From Bacillota bacterium (lineage in GTDB: Bacteria; Bacillota; Clostridia; Christensenellales; CALWSW01): a DNA stretch of 6,409 nt. The translations under genes and the position numbers were made by a program. Of this stretch, positions 1 to 6,409 are shown piece after piece. A model generated the notes under the pieces. The model made no database searches, was not told the origin of the DNA, and worked only from the letters and a program-made list of their open reading frames with translations. Within the stretch, counting starts at the first letter, position 1; each line of letters begins with the position of its first letter. The stretch lies in the NCBI GenBank assembly GCA_023402915.1, contig JAEYFO010000060.1, positions 1-6,409 on the forward strand, given 5' to 3'.

Positions 1-1629
1 GGCCAGCTCCGTGCCGTCCAGCCCGTCGTATTTTTTCGGCACGGCGTCCAGATCGATGGAGAGGCCGTCCGCCAATTCGCCGATGGCCACGCACACGCCG
101 CCCGCGCCAAAGTCGTTGCAGCGGCGGATCTTCGTGCTGAATTCAGGGTTTTTGAACAGGCGCTGGAGCTTGCGCTCCGTCAGGGGATTGCCCTTTTGCA
201 CCTCCGCGCCGCAGGTGGTGATGGACGCTTCCGTGTGCGCCTTGGAGGAGCCGGTCGCGCCGCCCATGCCGTCGCGGCCCGTCCGTCCGCCCATCAAAAT
301 GACCACGTCGCCCGCTTCCGGACGCTCGCGCACCACGTTCTTTTCGGGCGCTGCGGCGATGACCGCGCCGATCTCCATGCGCTTGGCCACAAAGCCGGGG
401 TGATACAGCTCGACCACCAGCCCCGTCGCCAGGCCGATCTGGTTGCCGTAGGCCGAATAGCCCGCCGCCGCGCCGGTGGTGATCTTCCGGGTGGGGAGCT
501 TTCCGGGAAGGGTGGCGCTGTTGGGCACGGTGGGGTCGCCGCTGCCCGTGACGCGCATGGCCTGATACACATACGCCCGGCCGGAGAGCGGATCGCGGAT
601 CGCGCCGCCAAGGCAGGTGGCCGCGCCGCCGAAGGGCTCGATCTCCGTCGGGTGGTTATGGGTCTCGTTTTTGAACAGGACGAGATAGTCCTCCTCGCGG
701 CCGTCGACCTTTGCCTTGACCTTGATGGAGCAGGCGTTGATCTCCTCGCTTTCGTCAAGGTCAGGGAGCTTTCCGGCTCTTTTGAGCTCCTTGGCGCAGA
801 TGGTGCCCATGTCCATAAGGGTCACGGGGCGGGACGTGCTTTCGCCATAGAGCCGGGCGCGGGCGGAGAAATAGTCCGAAAGCGCCGCTTCGAGCGCCGC
901 CCTTGCGGGGCTTTGTTCGATCTCGATGCCGTCGAGGTTCGTCTGGAACGTCGTGTGGCGGCAGTGATCCGACCAGTAGGTGTCGATGACCCGGATCTCC
1001 GTCAGGAAGGGATCACGGCCTTTTTTCTGAAAATACTGCTGGCAGAACGCCAGATCCTTCACGGTCATGGCAAGGCCCATTTTGCCGTGCAGCGCTGTCA
1101 GACCCGCTTCGTCAAGGGCGCAAAAGCCCTCCATCACGGCCACGTCCTCCGGCTGCTCCAGCTGCGCGTCAAGATTTTCGGGCTTTTCCATGGCGGCTTC
1201 GCGGCATTCGACCGGGTTGATGAGATAGGCTTTTGCCGCGGCGAGCGCCGCTTCGTCCGCGCCGTCAAGGACGTATACCCGCGCCGTGCGCACGGCGGGG
1301 CGTTCCTTCTGGGTCAGCAGCTGGATGCACTGGGCGGCGGAATCGGCCCGCTGATCGTACTGGCCGGGCAGAAATTCCACCGCAAAGCAGCTTTCGCCAA
1401 GGGGCGCGCTTTCTTCATAGAGCACATCGACCGCCGGTTCGGAAAACACCTGCCCGCAGGCGGCGGCAAATTCCTCGTCTGTCAGGCCGGAAACGTCGTA
1501 GCGGTTGAGCACACGGACTGCGCGAAGCGTGCTCAGCCCCAGATTTTCCCTCAGGTCACTCAGCAGCGCGCGGGCTTCCACAGCCTGTTCGGGTTTCTTC
1601 TCCACAAAAATACGTCGGACTCGGTTCAT
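1..1629 (-). CDS. purL: Phosphoribosylformylglycinamidine synthase (FGAM synthase), N-terminal part, cut by the window edge
   Basis: Converts FGAR, glutamine and ATP to FGAM, glutamate, ADP and phosphate, the fourth step of de novo IMP synthesis in the cytoplasm. The reading frame is open without a stop from the ATG at 1629 to the left edge, giving 543 codons. Single-chain clade II (clostridial-type) enzymes are roughly 1200-1260 residues, so a little under half is visible. Residues about 1-75 resemble the PurS-like N-terminal domain. The linker and first synthetase domain follow, with YWSDHCRHTTF at 218-228 (family active-site histidine region), FKNETHNHPTEIEPFGG at 319-335 (nucleotide and substrate-binding segment) and GGRTGRDGMGGATG at 447-460. 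The C-terminal glutaminase domain lies outside the window. The start is supported by AAGGGAG at 1638-1644, 8 nt upstream. The gene is first in its unit, behind a terminator and a PurBox pair. Identity is essentially certain; the single-chain assignment rests on motif style. Confidence 0.97.
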   Translation of the reverse strand, partial: MNRVRRIFVEKKPEQAVEARALLSDLRENLGLSTLRAVRVLNRYDVSGLTDEEFAAACGQVFSEPAVDVLYEESAPLGESCFAVEFLPGQYDQRADSAAQCIQLLTQKERPAVRTARVYVLDGADEAALAAAKAYLINPVECREAAMEKPENLDAQLEQPEDVAVMEGFCALDEAGLTALHGKMGLAMTVKDLAFCQQYFQKKGRDPFLTEIRVIDTYWSDHCRHTTFQTNLDGIEIEQSPARAALEAALSDYFSARARLYGESTSRPVTLMDMGTICAKELKRAGKLPDLDESEEINACSIKVKAKVDGREEDYLVLFKNETHNHPTEIEPFGGAATCLGGAIRDPLSGRAYVYQAMRVTGSGDPTVPNSATLPGKLPTRKITTGAAAGYSAYGNQIGLATGLVVELYHPGFVAKRMEIGAVIAAAPEKNVVRERPEAGDVVILMGGRTGRDGMGGATGSSKAHTEASITTCGAEVQKGNPLTERKLQRLFKNPEFSTKIRRCNDFGAGGVCVAIGELADGLSIDLDAVPKKYDGLDGTELA

Positions 1630-1698
1630 GGCAGGCGCTCCCTTCAAACGGTTGAATTTTTGAACTTTTTCTTTTTGTTTTACAAAAATCATTCTTTT

Positions 1699-1733
1699 AT
1701 TTCCGAACTTTAATTTCCCGAACGTTCGAAATT
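1699..1733 (-). promoter_or_regulatory. Paired inverted PurBoxes, probable PurR operator of purL
   Basis: The plus strand at 1699-1711 reads ATTTCCGAACTTT, a full match to the Firmicute PurBox consensus AWWWCCGAACWWT known from Bacillus and Lactococcus PurR. A second box lies inverted on the minus strand at 1721-1733 (AATTTCGAACGTT, 11 of 13). The central CGAA cores (1704-1707 and, inverted, 1725-1728) are 17 nt apart, and B. subtilis PurBox pairs have 16-17 nt between cores. The pair sits about 70-105 nt upstream of the purL ATG. This implies PRPP-responsive control by a Bacillus-type PurR encoded elsewhere. Whether PurR would repress (Bacillus) or activate (Lactococcus) cannot be read from the site. 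I could not place a convincing -35/-10 pair for purL; the stretch 1650-1700 is very A+T rich. Confidence 0.8.
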
Positions 1734-1738
1734 ATTCC

Positions 1739-1781
1739 ACAAAATCAAAACGGCGCAGCTGCAATTCGTTGCAGCCACGCC
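1739..1781 (-). terminator. Intrinsic terminator of the DUF1015-aspartate kinase operon
   Basis: On the minus strand, 11 nt after the aspartate kinase stop codon, arms 1781-1769 and 1764-1752 form a 13-bp stem. The stem is continuous if two G-U wobbles are allowed, and it closes on a CGAA tetraloop (1768-1765). It is followed directly by GTTTTGATTTTG, a U-rich tract interrupted once. On the plus strand the two wobble positions become mismatches, so the hairpin is optimal only in minus-strand RNA. This marks the 3' end of the operon and separates it from purL, which must then have its own promoter. Confidence 0.9.
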
Positions 1782-1791
1782 TTTGGTCTTG

Positions 1792-3177
1792 TCAGCGGGC
1801 AAGCTGGTTTTTGAGCCGCTCGCTCGCCGCTTCGAGCCGCGCCCGGTCTCCGGCCGCGCCCGCGGAATCCTCAAACGCTTCGTAGATCGCCCGCACCGCC
1901 TCGGAGAACTGCTCCTCCTCCACGGCGACGATGATGTTCATCTCGCTCGAGCCCTGATCGATCATGCGGACGTTGACGCCCTTGAGCGCCAGCGACGTAA
2001 ACACCAGCGCGGACGTGCCGACCCGCTTGATCATGCCGCGGCCCACGACCGCGATGAGCGCGATGTCCTGATGCACCTCGACGGTATCGGGGTCACAGGC
2101 GTTGATGATGGCGTCCACCGCTTCCTGAACGCGGCCGCCGGCGCACTGGTTGCTCACCACGACGGAGAGCGTATCGATGCCGGTGGGCATGTGCTCGATG
2201 GAGATCCCCATATCGGAGAGGGCGTTGAGCACCCGCGCCGCAAAGCCCACCTCGGTGTTCATTTTGTCCTTTTCGATGTTGATGACCGTGAAGCCCTTGC
2301 GCCCGGCGATGCCGGTGATGGGGCATTCGGGATCCTCCTCCGCCTCGGGAACGATCATGGTGCCCGCTTCTTCGGGCAGGTTGGTGTTCCTGACGTTGAT
2401 GGGAATGCAGGCCTGCCGCACGGGGAAGATGGATTCTTCATGCAGCACGGTCGCGCCCATATAGGCCAGCTCGCGCAATTCCTCATACGTCACGACGCGG
2501 ATGGGCCGCGGGTTTTTGACGATGCGGGGATCGGCCATGAGGAAGCCGGACACGTCCGTCCAGTTTTCGTAAACCTCCGCGTCCACGCCCCGGGACACGA
2601 TGGCGCCCGTGATGTCCGAGCCGCCGCGGGAGAACGTGTGGATGCTGCCGTCGGGCAGCGCGCCGTAAAAGCCGGGAACCACCGCCCGCCCGTGATGGCG
2701 CAGGGCTTCCGCCGTCCTTTCGTTCGTCAGCTCGCTGAGGAACTCGCCGCCCTGATCAAAGCAGATCAATTCTGCCGCGTCCACAAAATCATAGCCCAGA
2801 TAGTCCGCCAGCAGCAGGCCGTTGAGGTATTCGCCGCGGCTGGCGGCATAATCGGCCGACGCGCCCGCAGCGATGTCCCTTTCGACCTTCTCAAGGTGCG
2901 GCTCGATGGCGATGGACAGCCCCAGCTCGTCGCGGATGGCGAGATAGCGGCTGCGGATTTTGGAAAACAGCTCGGCGATGCTTTCGCCCTTTGCCGCGGC
3001 CTTCTGGCAGGCATAGAGCAGGTCGGTCACCTTGTCGTCGCCGTCAAAACGGCGGCCGGGCGCGGAAGGCACCACATAGCGGCGCTCCCCGTCCCGCAGG
3101 ACGATGTCGCGCACCTTACGGAACTGCCCCGCGTCCGCCAGGGAGCTTCCTCCAAACTTGACAACTTTGATTCCCAT
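1792..3177 (-). CDS. lysC: Aspartate kinase with C-terminal ACT domains
   Basis: Phosphorylates L-aspartate with ATP to give aspartyl phosphate, the entry step to lysine/diaminopimelate, threonine, methionine and isoleucine. The protein is 461 residues, normal for a monofunctional enzyme. The amino acid kinase domain shows KFGGSSLA at 7-14, GFYG at 169-172, FSRGGSDITGA at 182-192 (substrate-binding region) and NWTDVSGFLMADPRIV at 205-220. Two ACT domains follow at about 296-362 (KGFTVINIEKDKMNTEVGFA onward) and 373-436 (GRGMIKRVGTSALVF onward), so feedback control by an end-product amino acid is expected; which one is not visible. A charged tail covers 437-461. GGAGG at 3188-3192, 10 nt before the ATG, supports the start. 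It lies 25 nt after the DUF1015 gene and is followed by a strong terminator, so it is the last gene of a two-gene operon. The symbol is given by family; thrA-type fusion is excluded because no homoserine dehydrogenase domain follows. Confidence 0.97.
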   Translation of the reverse strand: MGIKVVKFGGSSLADAGQFRKVRDIVLRDGERRYVVPSAPGRRFDGDDKVTDLLYACQKAAAKGESIAELFSKIRSRYLAIRDELGLSIAIEPHLEKVERDIAAGASADYAASRGEYLNGLLLADYLGYDFVDAAELICFDQGGEFLSELTNERTAEALRHHGRAVVPGFYGALPDGSIHTFSRGGSDITGAIVSRGVDAEVYENWTDVSGFLMADPRIVKNPRPIRVVTYEELRELAYMGATVLHEESIFPVRQACIPINVRNTNLPEEAGTMIVPEAEEDPECPITGIAGRKGFTVINIEKDKMNTEVGFAARVLNALSDMGISIEHMPTGIDTLSVVVSNQCAGGRVQEAVDAIINACDPDTVEVHQDIALIAVVGRGMIKRVGTSALVFTSLALKGVNVRMIDQGSSEMNIIVAVEEEQFSEAVRAIYEAFEDSAGAAGDRARLEAASERLKNQLAR

Positions 3178-3202
3178 CTATACGATTCCTCCGTCGGAAA
3201 TT

Positions 3203-4534
3203 TCAATCTGGCTTCTTTTGCGCGTCCTGCGCCGGGCGCAGGGAACGGGCTTCGAGATAATAGCGCTTCTCGTTGGCCTCGCCCATGGAGAAGGTCTTTT
3301 TCGGCAGAGCGCCGTCCAAAATGACCGTGGTAAAGAGCGCTTCTTTTTCCATGGCCGGGAGCAAAAACGCCATTGCGCCGGGCTGCGCGCCCAGACGGCG
3401 CGCCGTTTCGCCGCCGTGGATATAGTCGATCGAGCCGGCTTCGCTCTGCGCCTTCCACGCTTCAAGCGCCTGTTCGAGCGTGCCGGCCGGCAGCTGAGAG
3501 GCGGGTCTTTCCACAAGCACGCTGCCCGTGCCTGCCGCGCAGGAAAAGTCCAGCCGGTGGCCGGAAGTCTCCCGTTTCGCCGCTTCGCCCCAAAGGACGG
3601 AAACCGCTCCGCCGGGATTCTGCGCCGAAAGGATCTCCCGCAGGGCGTTCAAAAACGCCTCCGGCTCGCCCGCGCCGAACGCCACGCGGTGGATCGGCTC
3701 AAAGACGATGCCCGCGTCATGCAGGTTTTCCAGCTCGCAAAGGGCGTAACGGGCGGGATGGCACATTCGCTCTTCTTCCGAAAGGGTGGGTCTGAGCTGC
3801 TCCCAGGCGGCCTTGGCCGTGGCGAGAGAATGGTTGCCGTCGCCCATGGCGTAAAGGAGAAGCGGCGCGCCGCAGCGGTTTTCCCACCGGTTTTTCAGGG
3901 CGGACAGCGCTTCCTTCAGGCCGCAAAGCGCGCTGTTTTCCAGGAAGCGGCCTTCGATATGTCCGCCGCGCTGCATCAGGTCGAAGTCGTAGATTTTTTC
4001 GCCCTTTCCAATGAGCGGTTCGATGACCGTATGCTCCGGATCGTCGATCAGTATCAGAATATGCGGCAGCTCCAGCGCCGCGCCCTGCCGGACCTTCAGC
4101 CGGGGCGGAATGCGGCTCTCCACCGTGCCTTCCGTGGCGCGGATGAGGGACGTGCTGCCCTTTTTATAGTCGTATTGTTCCAGATCAAAGGCGAGCATCA
4201 GGCCGTGTCGGGTCTTTCCGTCCGCCGTGCGCTCAACGAGCACCGTGCCCTCGGGCAGCGCGCGGAAAAACCCCTCGTCCAGCAGCGCGTTCATCCGGCC
4301 ATGGATGGCGGCGATGCGCTCCGGCAGGTCCTTTGCCCCCAGATAGGCTTCCGGCAGCATGAGCGAAAGGGTGCTTGGCGCGCCGGAGACGATTTTTTCC
4401 ACATCGTGCCAGTATTCCGGCTCGGACGTGAACTGATCGCAGGCCACGACGGCCCATTTCGTCAGATCTGTTCCTTCCTTCGGCAGAAGGATCTGCGGAA
4501 GGCTCACGCCCAGTTCTTCCCAGCTTGCGCCCAT
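3203..4534 (-). CDS. DUF1015 family protein, probable serine-related metabolism
   Basis: A 443-residue cytoplasmic protein with no signal peptide or membrane segment. It matches the Firmicute DUF1015 family along its length: an N-terminal block with ILLPKE and DLTKWAVVACDQFTSEPEYW at 15-42, IRATEGTVESRIPPR at 131-145, the glycine/histidine motif MGDGNHSLATAK at 230-241, SIDYIHGGE at 368-376, and the C-terminal block PKKTFSMGEANEKRYYLEAR at 411-430. No function is experimentally assigned that I know of. In many clostridia the gene sits beside serA and serC, which suggests a role in serine metabolism. The DGNHS motif recalls the DGHHR motif of ParB-like kinases such as free-serine kinase, but that is a resemblance only. 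Here its partner is aspartate kinase, 25 nt downstream, not the ser genes. AAAGGAAG at 4541-4548, 6 nt before the ATG, supports the start. Family assignment is firm, function is not. Confidence 0.93.
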   Translation of the reverse strand: MGASWEELGVSLPQILLPKEGTDLTKWAVVACDQFTSEPEYWHDVEKIVSGAPSTLSLMLPEAYLGAKDLPERIAAIHGRMNALLDEGFFRALPEGTVLVERTADGKTRHGLMLAFDLEQYDYKKGSTSLIRATEGTVESRIPPRLKVRQGAALELPHILILIDDPEHTVIEPLIGKGEKIYDFDLMQRGGHIEGRFLENSALCGLKEALSALKNRWENRCGAPLLLYAMGDGNHSLATAKAAWEQLRPTLSEEERMCHPARYALCELENLHDAGIVFEPIHRVAFGAGEPEAFLNALREILSAQNPGGAVSVLWGEAAKRETSGHRLDFSCAAGTGSVLVERPASQLPAGTLEQALEAWKAQSEAGSIDYIHGGETARRLGAQPGAMAFLLPAMEKEALFTTVILDGALPKKTFSMGEANEKRYYLEARSLRPAQDAQKKPD

Positions 4535-4552
4535 TTGCTGCTTCCTTTCCCG

Positions 4553-4647
4553 TCAAAAGCCGAACGATGCCCCTGTTTTTTGAAAAAATCAGTGCGAAAT
4601 GTTCGGTCGTTCCAGCGGCGGTTCGGAAAGAAATCTTCGGCTTTTGA
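4553..4647 (-). repeat. Perfect 12-bp inverted repeat in the DUF1015-lysC mRNA leader
   Basis: Arms TCAAAAGCCGAA (plus 4553-4564) and TTCGGCTTTTGA (plus 4636-4647) are exact reverse complements. In the minus-strand leader RNA they would close a domain of about 71 nt. The helix can extend by 3 bp (4633-4635 with 4566-4568) past a single bulged base. Inside lies an A/U-rich hairpin, minus-strand CTGATTTTTTCAAAAAACAG at 4573-4592. The 3' arm ends 4 nt before the ribosome-binding site of the DUF1015 gene. I do not recognise the fold as a known riboswitch. It may be a structured cis-acting RNA or a coincidence. Confidence 0.5.
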
Positions 4648-4669
4648 TCTTTTTGCCAAAACCACAACG

Positions 4670-4702
4670 TTCTCCCGGCTTCTTTGGATTTTTCCCGGAG
4701 AA
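4670..4702 (-). other. Hairpin near the 5' end of the DUF1015-lysC leader
   Basis: Minus-strand arms at 4702-4695 (TTCTCCGG) and 4678-4670 (CCGGGAGAA) pair over 8 bp with one bulged G and a 16-nt loop. With the start point near 4710, this would be the first element of the leader RNA, perhaps stabilising the 5' end or forming part of a larger fold with the inverted repeat at 4553-4647. It is not followed by a U tract, so it is not a terminator. Confidence 0.4.
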
Positions 4703-4713
4703 TCCCGAACATT
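4701..4713 (+). promoter_or_regulatory. PurBox-like element over the DUF1015-lysC start point
   Basis: The plus strand reads AATCCCGAACATT, 12 of 13 positions of the Firmicute PurBox consensus AWWWCCGAACWWT (a C replaces W at position 4). It begins 4 nt downstream of the -10 box on the minus strand and so covers the expected transcription start. No clear inverted partner is present at 16-17 nt spacing; the bases at the expected place (around 4726) are GC rich and match poorly. A functional PurR site is possible but unproven. Confidence 0.4.
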
Positions 4714-4716
4714 GCA

Positions 4717-4745
4717 ATTATACACTGCCGGGAAAGCCCGGTCAA
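4717..4745 (-). promoter_or_regulatory. Sigma-A type promoter of the DUF1015-lysC operon
   Basis: On the minus strand, TTGACC (4745-4740) and a perfect TATAAT (4722-4717) are separated by 17 nt, matching the housekeeping consensus in 11 of 12 positions. Transcription should start near 4710-4711, giving a 5' leader of about 175 nt before the DUF1015 ATG at 4534, unusually long for a gene with simple control. Confidence 0.78.
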
Positions 4746-4805
4746 TGATAAACCGCTCCGCCAGCGCCCCAAAGCGGAATTTCCCGCCGCAAAACGGCTT
4801 TTTCA

Positions 4806-4834
4806 TTGACTTTTTTCATATAATAGGATAGACT
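4806..4834 (+). promoter_or_regulatory. Probable promoter of leuS and its T-box leader
   Basis: TTGACT at 4806-4811 and TAGACT at 4829-4834 are 17 nt apart, which would start transcription near 4841, about 20 nt before T-box stem I. An alternative is the perfect TATAAT at 4819-4824, but the bases at its -35 position (around 4796-4801) do not match the consensus. The two readings differ by about 10 nt in start site. The promoter diverges from that of the DUF1015 operon, with about 60 nt between the two -35 elements. Confidence 0.58.
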
Positions 4835-4859
4835 ATCAATGAAATTTATTCTGAAAAAC

Positions 4860-5130
4860 GTGCGCAAAGAAGCGGAGCAGTAAAAACCTCCCCCCTGCTT
4901 TCAGAGAGCCGCCCCCGTGCTGAAAGGCGGCAGCAGGCCGGTTTTGAACTCGCCGCAGAGCGTCCCGCGCCAAAGCGTTCGAATGCAGTCGTTCGCTCGT
5001 CCGGCGCAGGCGGAATGCCCTCCGTTACCGGGGCGAGAGCGGGCTGCCCGCCTTTTGGCGTCGGGCGGCTCAAGAAGAGTGGTACCGCGGAGCTGTGCTT
5101 TCGCCTCTTTGGAGGGCGAGAGCATTTTTT
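4860..5130 (+). promoter_or_regulatory. Leucine-specific T-box riboswitch (leuS leader)
   Basis: The leader senses uncharged tRNA-Leu and permits readthrough into leuS when leucine is short. Stem I has base pairing 4862-4865/4967-4970 and 4872-4875/4953-4956. Its specifier loop has the loop-E bases AGTA (4879-4882) opposite GAA (4946-4948), followed by the specifier codon CTC (Leu) at 4949-4951 and a purine. Upper helices are AAAACC/GGTTTT (4883-4888/4940-4945), CCTGCT/AGCAGG (4894-4899/4932-4937) and GCCGCC/GGCGGC (4908-4913/4926-4931), with AGAGAG at 4903-4908 and the distal loop GTGCTGAAA. Stem II is at 4975-4996. The IIA/B pseudoknot pairs CGGA/TCCG (5011-5014/5021-5024) and GCCC/GGGC (5017-5020/5031-5034). 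Stem III spans about 5041-5071. The T-box AGAGTGGTACCGCG at 5076-5089 differs from consensus at one base. Its TGGT (5080-5083) fits the ACCA end of tRNA-Leu. Confidence 0.95.
5097..5130 (+). terminator. T-box attenuator terminator upstream of leuS
   Basis: Arms 5097-5106 and 5114-5123 pair over 10 bp (with G-U pairs) around the loop CTTTGGA, followed by A and six T residues. The CTCTT at 5105-5109 can instead pair with AAGAG at 5075-5079 at the base of the antiterminator that holds the T-box sequence, so the two structures are mutually exclusive. This is the expected off-switch of the leucine T-box. Confidence 0.9.
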
Positions 5131-5159
5131 CATTTTTCGGAAAAACCGCTGAAAAACTG

Positions 5160-5190
5160 TTTTGGAAAGCGAACGGCTTTTTTTCCAAAA
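5160..5190 (+). other. Imperfect A/U-rich hairpin between the T-box terminator and leuS
   Basis: TTTTGGAAAGC (5160-5170) can pair with GCTTT plus CCAAAA (5176-5180 and 5185-5190), leaving a four-T bulge at 5181-5184 and the loop GAACG. It lies about 30 nt before the leuS ribosome-binding site. The run of seven T is inside the 3' arm, so it may act as a weak second terminator or as nothing at all. The rest of 5131-5221 shows only A/T-rich sequence and a tiny CGG/CCG hairpin at 5138-5148. Confidence 0.3.
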
Positions 5191-5237
5191 AATTCAAACC
5201 CGAAAAAATTGATCTGACCATAAAGGAGAGTTTTCCC

Positions 5238-6409
<1,172 letters not shown>

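Noticed and set aside
1672..1688. A/T hairpin TTTTTGT/ACAAAAA upstream of purL as a terminator or riboswitch
   Set aside because: It has a 7-bp A/U stem with a 3-nt loop, no GC content and no purine riboswitch core; it is best explained as an A/T-rich promoter-leader stretch.
196..1713. Long plus-strand reading frame of 505 codons
   Set aside because: It lies antisense to purL, whose conserved motifs are unmistakable. Long antisense frames are common in GC-rich genes, and its translation is low-complexity and rich in Arg, Ala, Gly and His.
1783..3324. Long plus-strand reading frame of 513 codons
   Set aside because: It is antisense to the aspartate kinase, crosses that gene's terminator and promoter-proximal end, and shows no family motifs.
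4601..4621. TGGAAC-containing stretch on the minus strand as a second T-box
   Set aside because: Only a few bases match the T-box consensus, and no stem I, specifier loop or following terminator is present.
4504..4806. Minus-strand frame of 100 codons, possible leader gene before DUF1015
   Set aside because: Its ATG lies upstream of the predicted transcription start, it overlaps the DUF1015 start in another frame, and I saw no ribosome-binding site or family motif.
3104..4831. Long plus-strand reading frame of 575 codons
   Set aside because: It is antisense to the DUF1015 gene and its leader and shows no recognisable domain.

Overview
The window looks like chromosomal core metabolism of a GC-rich clostridial Firmicute, probably an uncultured gut-type member of the Oscillospiraceae/Christensenellales sort. 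Four things point there: a clade II single-chain FGAM synthase, a DUF1015 protein of the Firmicute type, a leuS gene behind a canonical T-box leader, and a Firmicute-style PurBox pair. I see no mobile elements, CRISPR array, tRNA or rRNA genes, or phage genes. The taxonomic placement is inference.

Layout. Positions 1-1629 (minus) hold the N-terminal 543 codons of purL, which runs off the left edge. Positions 1630-1791 are a gap holding the purL control region (paired PurBoxes at 1699-1733) and the intrinsic terminator of the next operon (1739-1781). Positions 1792-3177 (minus) are an aspartate kinase, and 3203-4534 (minus) a DUF1015 protein. These two are 25 nt apart and form an operon transcribed DUF1015 then kinase from a good sigma-A promoter at 4717-4745. 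Positions 4535-5237 carry no gene. The left part is the roughly 175-nt leader of the DUF1015-kinase mRNA, with a perfect 12-bp long-range inverted repeat and several CCGAAC/GTTCGG elements. The right part, on the other strand, is a leucine T-box riboswitch with its own promoter and terminator. Positions 5238-6409 (plus) are the first 390 codons of leuS, running off the right edge.

How the pieces work together. All four genes serve building-block supply: purines (purL), the aspartate family of amino acids (aspartate kinase), probable serine-related metabolism (DUF1015, function unproven), and leucine charging of tRNA (leuS). Each transcription unit carries visible control: a PurR-type operator for purL, a T-box sensing uncharged tRNA-Leu for leuS, and a long uncharacterised leader for DUF1015-lysC. 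The least explained parts are that leader and the PurBox-like element on its start point. These suggest, but do not prove, that an amino-acid operon is tied to purine control. The rest is ordinary core genome.
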